From positions 62,001 through 126,000 of the forward strand of contig RAYM01000018.1 of NCBI GenBank assembly GCA_003611805.1: a DNA stretch of 64,000 nt, given 5' to 3'. This stretch comes from a bacterium 1xD42-87 (GTDB taxonomy: Bacteria > Bacillota > Clostridia > Lachnospirales > Lachnospiraceae). Positions 45,147-53,456 of this stretch are shown in pieces; positions within the stretch are counted from its first letter, which is position 1, and the number at the start of each line of letters is the position of its first letter. The notes below the pieces were generated by a model. It was not told the origin of the DNA, searched no databases, and saw nothing but the letters and a program-made list of their open reading frames with translations. The translations under genes were made by a program, and so were the position numbers.

Positions 45147-45983
45147 CTAACCTTTGACTGCACCTGCAGCCACGCCCTTAATGATGTACTTCTGGCAGGA
45201 CAGGTAGAAAATGATAACAGGAATAATGCTCATCAGTATCAGCGCCATCGTCGCGCCCAAATCCACCGTACCGTAGCTTCCCTTCAGATACTGGATGTGA
45301 ATCGGAATCGTGCGGTACTTATTGATATCAAGCACCAGTACAGGCAGCAGGTAGTCATTCCAGACCCACATAATCTCCAGAATACCCACGGAAATCATGG
45401 TCGGCTTTAACATCGGCACAACCACCTGGAAGAAGATTCTCACCGGTCCGCATCCGTCAATGGACGCCGCTTCCTCCACCTCCAGCGGAATCGCTTTCAC
45501 AAAGCCGACAAACATGAAGATCGCAAGCCCCGCACCAAACCCCAGATAGACGATCGAGATCGACAGGGGCGTGTTCAGATGCAGCTTATCCGCCGTTTTG
45601 GACAGCGGGAACATTACCATCTGGAACGGCACAACCATGGAGAATACACACAGGAAGTAAACCGCCTTGCACAAAAGGGAATCCACTCTCGCGATATACC
45701 ACGCCGCCATGGAGGTACAGAGCAAAATCAAAAAGGTGGCGAGCAGCGTAATCTCCACACTGTAGAGCACACTCTTCACAAAGGGATAGTTACCGAAGGT
45801 CATACCCTTGATAAAATTGTCGAACCCGGCGCTCATTTCCCCGGTGGGAAGCGCAAACGTGTCGGTCTTTACAAACGTATTCTGCTTAAACGAGTTCATC
45901 ACTACTGCCAGCACAGGAAGTACATAGATAATGCTGATCACGGACAATATTACGGAAAGAATGGTCTTTGTATTCTTTTTCAT
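45147..45983 (-). CDS. Carbohydrate ABC transporter permease (MalG-type)
   Basis: A 278-residue inner permease with six membrane segments. The EAA loop that contacts the ATPase is EVEEAASIDGCGPVRIFFQV. N-terminal ILSVISIIYVLPVLAVVMNSF and the C-terminal ALILMSIIPVIIFYLSCQKY, ending GVAAGAVKG, are typical of the MalG group. Its ATG overlaps the stop of the defective MalF-type gene by one base. No ATPase gene is present; a shared MsmK-type ATPase elsewhere is usual in these bacteria. It appears intact, but lacks a working partner permease here. Confidence 0.92.
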   Translation of the reverse strand: MKKNTKTILSVILSVISIIYVLPVLAVVMNSFKQNTFVKTDTFALPTGEMSAGFDNFIKGMTFGNYPFVKSVLYSVEITLLATFLILLCTSMAAWYIARVDSLLCKAVYFLCVFSMVVPFQMVMFPLSKTADKLHLNTPLSISIVYLGFGAGLAIFMFVGFVKAIPLEVEEAASIDGCGPVRIFFQVVVPMLKPTMISVGILEIMWVWNDYLLPVLVLDINKYRTIPIHIQYLKGSYGTVDLGATMALILMSIIPVIIFYLSCQKYIIKGVAAGAVKG

Positions 45984-46383
45984 TACTGCTGCACCTCCCT
46001 CTTACGTGTAAAGCTCAACTGAAGCAGTCCAAGTCCCGCTACCAGAACGAAGAAAACAACCGCCTTTGCCTGCGCCACACCCTGAGAAGTCGTGTTGGAG
46101 CTGTAGAAAGTATTGTAAATATTGAGCGCCAGCATTTCTGTCGTCTTGATGGTCGTTCCACCCGGCTGGATGACAAACGGCTGTCCGCCGGTCAAAGCCA
46201 GGTTCTGGTCAAACTCGCGTCGGAAATCAGGCGGAACTGGCACATGGACAGCCAGATACCCTGAATAAAAGGCCAGATAAATCCGATGAAAAATGCGATA
46301 AGTACAGGTCCCATAAAGAGAAATCCCCAACGTTTTGTCGCCTTTTGAAGGGAATTTGTGGCAGTTATTTTCTTGCTTTTCAT
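45983..46383 (-). pseudogene. Carbohydrate ABC permease (MalF-type), deleted and frameshifted
   Basis: The first 50 or so codons from 46383 encode a normal MalF-type N-terminus: KATKRWGFLFMGPVLIAFFI and IWPFIQGIWLSMCQFRLI. After FRLISDA the frame runs to a stop at 46192. In another frame, starting at the same point, the normal C-terminus appears: EFDQNLALTGGQPFVIQPGG, then NIYNTFYSSN, AQAKAVVFFVLVAGLGLLQL and TRKREVQQ. A family member has nearly 300 residues; here about 130 codons remain, so roughly 160-190 codons with the central membrane segments and the EAA loop are missing. The junction is near 46216. The gene cannot make a working permease as read. Confidence 0.88.
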
Positions 46384-46408
46384 GGTGTCACCCCCAGATT
46401 TATAAAAG

Positions 46409-46434
46409 GGCGGGGCGGATAGAACCGCCCCGCC
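46409..46434 (-). terminator. Intercistronic terminator-like hairpin
   Basis: GGCGGGGCGG / CCGCCCCGCC perfect 10-bp stem with loop ATAGAA, followed by TTTTATA on the minus strand, 54 bases after the binding-protein stop. Such hairpins keep binding protein in excess over permeases. Confidence 0.8.
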
Positions 46435-46487
46435 GCACGTCTGTTACATCAGTCTGAATTTTTTGCTATCTATTCTTTTTTCTTAGC

Positions 46488-47852
46488 TTACTGGTTTACT
46501 GCGTTGTACTCTGTTGCCCAGCCGTCCACAAATGCGGTGCGTACAATCTCCCAGTTTGCATCGGACTGGTCTGCGTTGTACTGGTTCAGAGCGCTTACCA
46601 GAGTAGCACGGTAAGAATCTACGTTAGGCTGGAAGTTGGTCGCCCAGTTCATGACATAGCATCCGTCAGACGTGTACTTGTCAGCCGCTGCCAGGAATCC
46701 GTTGGTGGACTCTGCCGCAGACTTGTAGGGCATAACGCCAAACGTATCTACCAGCTTGCGGGAAGCGTCGGGATCGGTCACACACCAAACCATGAAGTCC
46801 ATGGTAGCCTGCTGATCCTCTGCGGAAGCCTTGCTGTTGATAGCCCAGCAGTTCTCTGTACCGCAGTTTAAGCCTGCCTTTTCCTCGCCTGCAACGCCAC
46901 AGTAGTAAGGAATCATTGTAGCGTTCGGCACATCCGCCTTAACCGCCTCATACTCCCAGGAACCGTTTACGAAGAATGCCGCCTTTCCTGTCTTGAACTC
47001 ATTCTCCGCATCATGTCCGCCTGTTGCCAGTTCCTTGGGATCTGTCAGGCTGTTGTTGATGCAAAGGTCATACAGGTTCTTGAAGTTTTCCATATACTTG
47101 CCGGAGATGGTCGGCGGGCACTCTGTCCACGTGGTTCCCTCCTGCTCATAGTAATACTCGAGGTTAGCCATATGTCCCGTGAATCTCCAGGAAGAAGAAT
47201 CATCCATGTCGGAGGAGGAAAAGGCGTCGAACCCAAGCTCGTCTGCACGTGCGTGGATGTCTTCTGCCACCGCCTTTAAGCCCTCGAAATTCTTGATCTC
47301 ATCCATGGTGTGACCTGCTTTTTCGATCAGGTCCGGATTTGTGATGATGCCGTAGCACTCGTAGCAGTAACCGATGGAAACTAACTTCCCTGTCTCATCA
47401 TAAAGGTTATAAGCGTCTGTGTTCAGCTCGTTGGCAATCGCTGTGCCATTCAGATCCAGCGCGTAATCCTTCCAATCCTTCACGCCTGCAGAGTTACCAA
47501 TGATAAACAGTGTCGGAGGCGCGGATTTATCCATCTCGGATAACAGTGTCTGGGAATACGTGCCGGAAGCAGCGGTAACAACCTTCACTTCCACGCCTGT
47601 CTTCGCCGTATAGTCAGCCGCAACTTCCTGTAATACTTCGTCGGACTCGGGTTTGAAGTTCAGCCAGTAGACCGAACCGCTGCCTGCTGCCGGAGCCGCC
47701 GCATCGCCTGCATCCGCCGCCGGAGCTTCTGCCTCGGAATCGTCCGCAGCGGGTGTCTGCGCTGCTCCGCCATCGTCAGAACCGCCGCAGCCTGCTAACA
47801 TAGTTGTAATCATCGCTGCACAAAGCATTGTGCTAACAATTTTCTTTTTCAT
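46488..47852 (-). CDS. Sugar ABC transporter substrate-binding lipoprotein
   Basis: A 454-residue extracellular solute-binding protein (family 1). The lipoprotein signal KKKIVSTMLCAAMITTMLAG ends at Cys22 (LAGC). A low-complexity Ala/Asp/Glu linker runs to about residue 58. The binding fold has NFKPESDEVLQEVAADYTAK at the start, FFVNGSWEYEAVKADVPN in the hinge region and WAINSKASAEDQQATMDFM near the end. With malQ and the LacI regulator nearby, maltodextrin is the likely ligand, but sequence alone does not prove it. Expressed from a strong promoter with two operator-like sites. Confidence 0.9.
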   Translation of the reverse strand: MKKKIVSTMLCAAMITTMLAGCGGSDDGGAAQTPAADDSEAEAPAADAGDAAAPAAGSGSVYWLNFKPESDEVLQEVAADYTAKTGVEVKVVTAASGTYSQTLLSEMDKSAPPTLFIIGNSAGVKDWKDYALDLNGTAIANELNTDAYNLYDETGKLVSIGYCYECYGIITNPDLIEKAGHTMDEIKNFEGLKAVAEDIHARADELGFDAFSSSDMDDSSSWRFTGHMANLEYYYEQEGTTWTECPPTISGKYMENFKNLYDLCINNSLTDPKELATGGHDAENEFKTGKAAFFVNGSWEYEAVKADVPNATMIPYYCGVAGEEKAGLNCGTENCWAINSKASAEDQQATMDFMVWCVTDPDASRKLVDTFGVMPYKSAAESTNGFLAAADKYTSDGCYVMNWATNFQPNVDSYRATLVSALNQYNADQSDANWEIVRTAFVDGWATEYNAVNQ

Positions 47853-47900
47853 TGTCTTTCCCTCTCCCTTTCAGTGATTGAAATGTTGGTTTGTTGTTTT

Positions 47901-47948
47901 GGAAGCGTTTGCGGCAACGATCTCGGTATCGTCCCCGGTAACGTTTCC
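47901..47948. promoter_or_regulatory. Two LacI-type operator candidates
   Basis: GGAAGCGTTTGC (47901-47912) and GGTAACGTTTCC (47937-47948) share GG-A-CGTTT-C and a central CG, the pattern of LacI/CcpA-family sites. The second lies just past the transcription start of the binding-protein gene, where a repressor would block transcription. Confidence 0.55.
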
Positions 47949-47962
47949 GTTTGCTTAGGTTA

Positions 47963-47991
47963 AGTATATAACCTTGCCAAATATAATGCAA
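47963..47991 (-). promoter_or_regulatory. Promoter of the sugar ABC operon
   Basis: Minus-strand -35 TTGCAT (47986-47991), 17 bases, -10 TATACT (47963-47968). The start would be near 47956, about 105 bases before the start codon. Confidence 0.7.
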
Positions 47992-48066
47992 CTGTTTTTT
48001 CTATTTGTTTCCATTTTTGCCATTTTAGATAGAAATTATGCAGACCATTTATGCATTTTGCACACA

Positions 48067-48239
48067 GCAAGCATGCACCCTGTCAATGACGCTTTCTGAC
48101 TCTGCTCATACGCGCGTATGGGCAGTCTCAAGATGCTCCGCATCTTTCGTTCGCGTTGCTCGTCATAAATCATCATTGACAGGCTCGCATGCAAGCATGC
48201 ACCCTGTCAATGACGCTTTCTGACTCTGCTCATACGCGC
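48067..48239. repeat. 49-bp perfect direct repeat flanking a hairpin repeat
   Basis: The 49 bases at 48067-48115 are repeated exactly at 48191-48239. Between them is a copy of a hairpin element (CAAGATGC-TCC-GCATCTTTCG then TTCGCGTTGCT, 48128-48160) also found at 54371, 60452 and 61776. The second repeat copy also pairs with sequence before it: TCATTGACAGG (48173-48183) with CCTGTCAATGA (48203-48213), around GCATGC-AA-GCATGC. No gene is inside. Confidence 0.8.
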
Positions 48240-48277
48240 AAAAAAAGGCTGCGCACTCATTGCTTTGTGCGTCAGCC
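48240..48277 (-). terminator. Terminator of the EAL gene
   Basis: GGCTGACGCAC / GTGCGCAGCC stem (minus-strand reading) followed by seven T, 19 bases after the stop. Confidence 0.85.
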
Positions 48278-48295
48278 CCTTTAAGACCGCCAGTA

Positions 48296-50179
48296 TCACT
48301 GCCTGCTCTGCAGGAATGCCAGAAACGCCGCCTCAGGTAACGGCTTTGAGAAATAGTAACCCTGAATATAGTCGATGGAAAGCTCTTCCATTGCCAGATA
48401 CTGCTCTTCGGTCTCGATTCCCTCCGACACAATTTTCAGTTTCATGCCGTGGATCATCTGCATTGCCGCATTCATCACATACTTTGCCTTCTCATCCTGA
48501 AAGAATGCCTGACTCATTTCCCGGTCAAACTTCACGATATCGACCGGCATATCCACGATATAGTTCAAATTGGACTGGCCCGTACCGAAATCATCCAGCG
48601 AAAAACACACACCGTACTCCATCAGCCTGCGCATATTTTCAAGAAGCGTCTTTTTCGCCGCCATGGACGCGGACTCTGTAATCTCCAGATTGATGTATCT
48701 GGGATTGATCTGGTACTTCTCCATGATTCCTATGTAATCATCCGCAAGTCCCGGATAGCCGCACTGGACAACCGACAGATTTACTTCTATATAATGCAGC
48801 CCGTACTGCTCCAGCTGCTCCTTTGTAAAGAAACGGCACACTTTCTCAAACACGATTTCCCCGAGCTGCAGAATCTTGCCATTCGCCTCCGCCACAGCGA
48901 TAAACGCGCCCGGCGGCACCAGATTCCCGTCCCGGTCCCGCATTCGCACCAGCGCCTCCGCGCTCACAAACTTCTTCGCCCTGGTGGAAAAAATGGGCTG
49001 GTAGAATACCTCGATCCGATCCTCCTTCATCGCCTCGTCCAGCATCTGCTCCATACTCTTTTCCTTCCGCATCTGCTCCACGAAATCGAAATCCACTTCC
49101 TTGAAATTCGTCGCGCTGTGGTCGCTGCTTTTCCAACGCGCGTACCGCATCAGATGAACCATCTCCTGATAGTCGCCCACCATAGCTGCGTCCGGCATAT
49201 AGGTGAACGCCGCCTGTGCCATGCCGCCCAGCTCCCTTCTGCCGTACTCCACAAAACTCCTGACCTTTTCGACAGTGTCCTCCACGTGCTCCATATCCTC
49301 AAAGATCATCCACACCTCATCGTCAGCCATCTTAAACACTCTGGTATTGTCCAGCTTCGGCAGTCTCCTTGCAAAAGCCGCCATCACCGCCTGCTCCCTG
49401 GCACCCTCGTCCGCCTGACTGATGCCCAGATTCCACCAGATAGACATGAGGGAAAAGGGTTTCTTTTCGTTATAAAGTTTTCTCGCATAGAGAAGCAGAC
49501 CGTCCTGATTAAACAGCCCTGTCACGGCGTCCGCCAGATACTCGGGATTTTCCAGCCGGAAAAAAATCACCAGCACGCCCAGAGCGCCGGCATAGCCCAC
49601 AAGCAGCAGTTCGTTGTTGAAAAACTGCACCACCGCCGCCGCAAACCAGAGCGCCAGCCATGACAGAATCACCTGGCTTCTCCTGTAATTCGCCTGTTTC
49701 CGCTTCGCCAGCGTAAAGACGATATTTACAAGGATAAACATTCCTGTGAAAAAATAGGTCACCATCACGGCAGGCCCCGCTGTATACACCACCCTGCCCA
49801 TCTTGTAAATGCCAAGCGGCAGCCCGGCGATCACACAGCACCCCGACAGCCACGCCACACCCCCGGTTACTGCCACCTGCCGCAGTTTCTTCTTGTCCTC
49901 GTACACATCCGTGCACTCGTACCAGAACCCGGCAAAGCCTACCAGCACAATGGACATCAGGTACGCCTTACAGATGACATACACCGTCCCCCTGTGATCC
50001 AGAAGCAGCCGCACGATCGCCCATATGGAAAGCATGTCCAGAAAGATACAGAGCAGCATACACAGCATGAGCGCCTGAAAGCCAATCTGGGTGTTCAGCC
50101 GGAGCGACTCATACCTTCTGTAAAACAAAAACATGATTACAAGTAAAATAATTCCGCAAATCTGCGCCTGTATGTTCAT
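48296..50179 (-). CDS. Membrane-bound cyclic-di-GMP phosphodiesterase (degenerate GGDEF + EAL)
   Basis: From MNIQAQICG (50179, behind AAAAGGAG) it has 627 residues. About six to seven N-terminal membrane segments (to about 205) form a sensor. A GGDEF-like domain follows (about 215-350), in which the active motif is replaced by MADDEVWMIF, so no cyclase activity is expected. The EAL domain (about 375-620) is complete: EALVRMRD, EVNLSVVQC, LEITES, LDDFGTGQSNL, VKFDRE, EGIETEEQ and YIQGYYFSKPLP. It should hydrolyse c-di-GMP. A single gene with its own terminator. Longer starts upstream lack a ribosome site. Confidence 0.92.
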   Translation of the reverse strand: MNIQAQICGIILLVIMFLFYRRYESLRLNTQIGFQALMLCMLLCIFLDMLSIWAIVRLLLDHRGTVYVICKAYLMSIVLVGFAGFWYECTDVYEDKKKLRQVAVTGGVAWLSGCCVIAGLPLGIYKMGRVVYTAGPAVMVTYFFTGMFILVNIVFTLAKRKQANYRRSQVILSWLALWFAAAVVQFFNNELLLVGYAGALGVLVIFFRLENPEYLADAVTGLFNQDGLLLYARKLYNEKKPFSLMSIWWNLGISQADEGAREQAVMAAFARRLPKLDNTRVFKMADDEVWMIFEDMEHVEDTVEKVRSFVEYGRRELGGMAQAAFTYMPDAAMVGDYQEMVHLMRYARWKSSDHSATNFKEVDFDFVEQMRKEKSMEQMLDEAMKEDRIEVFYQPIFSTRAKKFVSAEALVRMRDRDGNLVPPGAFIAVAEANGKILQLGEIVFEKVCRFFTKEQLEQYGLHYIEVNLSVVQCGYPGLADDYIGIMEKYQINPRYINLEITESASMAAKKTLLENMRRLMEYGVCFSLDDFGTGQSNLNYIVDMPVDIVKFDREMSQAFFQDEKAKYVMNAAMQMIHGMKLKIVSEGIETEEQYLAMEELSIDYIQGYYFSKPLPEAAFLAFLQSRQ

Positions 50180-50264
50180 GTTACTATGACTCCTTTTCAA
50201 TAAAACCGAAACTGTCGAGCGGCGTTTTTGTCGCAGCATATATCGGTCGTACAATAGCGCCTCC

Positions 50265-51089
50265 TTATAACAGAAACGGAATCATCTCCCGCACCGACGA
50301 AAAAATCAGATGCGGTTTTACCTCCGAGTCACGCGCATCTTCCAAAGAAGCTTCCCCGCTCAGAACAAGCACGCTCTGTAATCCATGGTTCCTGCCCGCC
50401 GCTATATCTGTATACAGACGGTCTCCCACCATGGCAATGCAGTTTCTCCCTGTATTGACCCTAGTAGTCAAATAATCTATGATATCCGCATTCGGCTTGC
50501 CGATCACCCTGTCGGGATAGCGGAAAGCCGAGGCGTTGATAAATGCATGAATGGCGCCGGCGTCCGGGATAAAACCGTCCTCCGTCGGGCAGTTATAGTC
50601 CGGATGCGTCGCCAGATAAGGAAGCCCCGCACGCACAAAATCACAGACCCTGCACATTTTCCCATAATCGAGCGAAGTGTCAAAGGCAGTCACCACCACA
50701 TCCGGATTATCCTCCTCCAGAACGACTCCGGCCTGTAAAAACTCTTCCCGCAGAAGCGCGTTCCCCAGAAGAAATACCTTTTTACCCGGGAAGTGCCGTT
50801 TCAGGTAGTGGATCGTCGCCTGCCCCGAGGTGACGATTTTATCCTCCCCCACTGAGAGTCCCATCCGCTCCAGTTTTTCCACATAAACCGCTGCATTTTT
50901 GGAAGAATTGTTGGTCAGAAAGACATAATTTCTCCCGGACGCCTCTATACGCTCCAGAAATTCTTTCGCACCGTCGATCCACCGCTCTCCCAGATATATG
51001 GTGCCATCCATATCCAGTGCATAACATTTCACTTTTGAAAGAATACCTGTCGGATCTTCATTTACAACAGGAATTTCTGTATTTATCAT
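50265..51089 (-). CDS. HAD-IIA family hydrolase (NagD/AraL-like)
   Basis: A 274-residue HAD phosphatase of class IIA. Motif I is CYALDMDGTIYLGERWIDGA, motif II FLTNNSSKNA, motif III in IGKPNADIIDYL, and motif IV MVGDRLYTDIAAGRNHGLQS. The cap region (about 95-195) has VTAFDTSLDYGKMCRVCDFV. Members dephosphorylate sugar phosphates, nucleotides or glycerol phosphate; the substrate here is not known. It precedes the EAL gene on the same strand with an 85-base gap. Confidence 0.9.
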   Translation of the reverse strand: MINTEIPVVNEDPTGILSKVKCYALDMDGTIYLGERWIDGAKEFLERIEASGRNYVFLTNNSSKNAAVYVEKLERMGLSVGEDKIVTSGQATIHYLKRHFPGKKVFLLGNALLREEFLQAGVVLEEDNPDVVVTAFDTSLDYGKMCRVCDFVRAGLPYLATHPDYNCPTEDGFIPDAGAIHAFINASAFRYPDRVIGKPNADIIDYLTTRVNTGRNCIAMVGDRLYTDIAAGRNHGLQSVLVLSGEASLEDARDSEVKPHLIFSSVREMIPFLL

Positions 51090-51319
51090 TCGATCATATT
51101 CCTCTCTATCGGACTACATATAGTTAAGTATAGCATCTATCCCCTGTCCTCCGCAATACTCTGCACGGCCGTCCCCAATTTCAAAAAACCATAACGCTCC
51201 CTCCTTATTTTGATAATATTCCACATTTTATATGTACCCTGCCTTTTCTTCTCCCTTGCAGGGTGCTATACTTGATAGTGGGAATACCGAATCCGTTATC
51301 CGCGAAAGGAGTCTTACCT

Positions 51320-52081
51320 ATGAAAGAAAAACTCTACACGATCCCCTTAAACGACGCCATAAACGCGCAGGACGAGTGCCCCTTCTGCTTTATCGAACGC
51401 AATGTGGAACAGGATCTTCTGGATTTCGTCCTTGGCTCCGGCTCCTCCTACATGGAAAGCGATGTGCGGGGACAGACCGATCAGGAAGGATTTTGCAGAA
51501 ATCATTTCAAGAAAATGTTCGACTACGGCAACACATTGGGAAACGCGTGGATTCTGAAAACGCATTACCAGCAGATGAACCGGGAGCTCCATGAGAAAAT
51601 AAAGGCGTTCGCACCCGGCAAAACTTCCTTCAAAGATAAATTCAAAAAGCAGACGGAGCGCACGAACGCCATCGGTATCTGGGCGGCGGAAAAAGACGCG
51701 TCCTGCTATATCTGTAAACGGTATGCAGACACATACGATCGCTATCTGGACACCTTTTTCGTCATGTTTAAAAAAGATCCGGAATTTCGTGCAAAGATAA
51801 AGGAAAGTAAGGGTTTCTGCCTGCACCACTTCGGCGATCTGTGCGAGGCGGCGGACAGCCGGCTGAATGATAAAGAAAAAAAAGAATTTTATGATATGGT
51901 TTTCCCGCTGATGGAAGAAAATATGGCGCGTCTATCGGAGGATGTCTCATGGCTCGTGGAAAAATTTGACTACCGCAACAAAGACGCTGACTGGAAAAAT
52001 TCCAGAGATGCCATCCAGCGCGGTATGCAGAAGCTGAAAGGCGGATATCCCGCCGATCCGCCGTATCAGGCAAACAAATAA
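51320..52081 (+). CDS. DUF6062 family protein
   Basis: From MKEKLYTIPLNDAIN (51320, behind AAAGGAG) the protein has 253 residues. It has paired cysteines in DECPFCFIERNVEQ and CYICKRYADTYDRYLDTFF, and His/Cys in QEGFCRNHFKKMFDY and SKGFCLHHFGDLCEA. The repeated C-x2-C and FC-x-x-H pattern suggests a metal site built from two similar halves. This layout is that of DUF6062, common in Lachnospiraceae and without known function. It is cytoplasmic. Confidence 0.8.
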   Translation: MKEKLYTIPLNDAINAQDECPFCFIERNVEQDLLDFVLGSGSSYMESDVRGQTDQEGFCRNHFKKMFDYGNTLGNAWILKTHYQQMNRELHEKIKAFAPGKTSFKDKFKKQTERTNAIGIWAAEKDASCYICKRYADTYDRYLDTFFVMFKKDPEFRAKIKESKGFCLHHFGDLCEAADSRLNDKEKKEFYDMVFPLMEENMARLSEDVSWLVEKFDYRNKDADWKNSRDAIQRGMQKLKGGYPADPPYQANK

Positions 52082-52093
52082 AAAAGACAGCTG

Positions 52094-52136
52094 CAGAAAA
52101 AACAAATGCTCCCTGCGGGAGCGCTTGTTTTTTCTG
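52094..52136. terminator. Bidirectional terminator
   Basis: CAGAAAAAACAA-x-GCTCCC / GGGAGC-x-TTGTTTTTTCTG with a three-base loop, T-runs in both directions. It serves the converging DUF6062 and small acidic protein genes. Confidence 0.85.
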
Positions 52137-52144
52137 TGTGGTTA

Positions 52145-52504
52145 TCAGATCGCATCCATGGAGCTGTCGCTCTCGTCATCATCATCGAAGAACTCTTCCA
52201 CTTTCTTCACGCCCCCGACAACTTTGTCAGTCGCCTCAGCCTTCGCCGTCTGAATGCCTTCCTTAAACTCTTCTTTCAATTCATCTTTGGCACTGCTCTC
52301 CTCTGTCTTTCCAAGGTCAAGATCCACGTAATTCCGATCTGCCTCGCTCTCGTCGAGATCGTCATCGAAATTATCGAAATCCTCATCATCGTCGAAATCA
52401 TCATCCATCAGCGTGTCTCTACCCTTCAGGTAATAATACACACCTCCCGCTACGGCGCCAAGAGCCGCTGTCACCATCAATAACCTACCGAATTTTTTTG
52501 CCAT
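52145..52504 (-). CDS. Small acidic membrane-anchored protein, unknown function
   Basis: A 119-residue protein. MAKKFGRLLMVTAALGAVAG is one membrane segment (about 7-25) with a basic N-terminus. A highly acidic stretch follows (about 34-62, mostly Asp and Glu with DDEDFDNFDDD), then a charged amphipathic helix (AKDELKEEFKEGIQTAKAEA) and an acidic end. Such YtxH-like layouts occur in many Firmicutes without known function. GGAGAAC precedes the ATG. Confidence 0.65.
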   Translation of the reverse strand: MAKKFGRLLMVTAALGAVAGGVYYYLKGRDTLMDDDFDDDEDFDNFDDDLDESEADRNYVDLDLGKTEESSAKDELKEEFKEGIQTAKAEATDKVVGGVKKVEEFFDDDDESDSSMDAI

Positions 52505-52746
52505 CAGTGTTCTCCTTTCACCGCATCAGTTCCTATTACCATTATATTAATACTATTTTGTGAAAATGAAAAGAGAATATGTATAAAAAAAGAGAAAACT
52601 TTATAAAGACATCATTTGAGGTACAACATCTTGTAGCTGAAAATTTTCTTAAAACTAGTTTTTCGCAGGACATTGAATCCCTCGCGGGGTTGTGCTATAG
52701 TTATATTCGACCGAAAAGGTCAATTTATGTAGAAATTGGGGAGAGC

Positions 52747-53349
52747 ATGAACGAAAAATTTTTTGATTTGAAAAAAGATAAACAGGACCGCATGATAAAT
52801 GCCGCCTTAAAAGTCTTTTCCATAGGCGGCTATAAACATGCCAGTACAGACGATATCGTAGGGGAAGCAGGGATTAGTAAGGGGCTCCTGTTTCATTATT
52901 TTGGGAGTAAGCTCGGGCTTTACAGTTTTTTATATGACTACAGCGTACGCTTTATGAAGCTTGAACTGACCGGCGGTGTTTCATCCACAGAGCGGGATTA
53001 CTTTGAGATCCGCCGCCAGATGGAATACGCCAAGATGCAAGTGCTCAAGAACTATCCTTATATGCAGCAGTTCCTTGACCGCTGCCGTTTTGAGAATGTG
53101 AGCGAGGCGCTCATGGCAATCGAACGCCAGAAAAATGTACTTAGTGATATGCAGGCTGTGCTGAAAAACCAGAGCAATCGTTCCCTGTTTAAGAGTGAAG
53201 TGGATTATGAAAAGCTGGATCAGATGATAACCTATACCTTGGACGGACTGATGGACACCCATTTTCAGGACTCCTCCTTCCATCCGGATATGCTTTACGA
53301 GGAGAGCTGTTCCTACCTGAATATGCTGAAAACGCTTTCCTACCGATGA
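52747..53349 (+). CDS. TetR family transcriptional regulator
   Basis: From MNEKFFDLKKDKQD (52747, behind GGGGAG) the protein has 200 residues. The helix-turn-helix is ASTDDIVGEAGISKGLLFHY followed by FGSKLGLYSFLYDY, as in TetR. The C-terminal ligand domain is helical and variable. The frame is open for 56 more codons upstream, but these have no TetR similarity. It has no obvious divergent target; the neighbour upstream is the small acidic protein gene, transcribed away from it. Confidence 0.92.
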   Translation: MNEKFFDLKKDKQDRMINAALKVFSIGGYKHASTDDIVGEAGISKGLLFHYFGSKLGLYSFLYDYSVRFMKLELTGGVSSTERDYFEIRRQMEYAKMQVLKNYPYMQQFLDRCRFENVSEALMAIERQKNVLSDMQAVLKNQSNRSLFKSEVDYEKLDQMITYTLDGLMDTHFQDSSFHPDMLYEESCSYLNMLKTLSYR

Positions 53350-53380
53350 TAGGCAACGGTTAAATCAAAAAAACGAAACA

Positions 53381-53411
53381 AAAGTCCGATACGCTATGTA
53401 CCGGACTTTTT
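53381..53411 (+). terminator. Terminator of the TetR gene
   Basis: AAAGTCCG..AC / GT..CGGACTTT stem followed by TTTTTC, 32 bases after the stop. Confidence 0.75.
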
Positions 53412-53456
53412 CATGCCTGTTTATACGCCGGAGCAGCACCCCGCTCCGTCCCGCCG

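Noticed and set aside
48067..48239. Possible CRISPR fragment because of a 49-bp exact repeat
   Set aside because: Only two units with a 75-bp interval that itself contains a repeat-family hairpin; no cas genes and no further units.
48449..49663. A 404-codon plus-strand open frame opposite the EAL gene
   Set aside because: It is exactly antisense to a gene with complete EAL motifs. Its translation is His/Arg/Leu-rich without any motif, and there is no good ribosome site.
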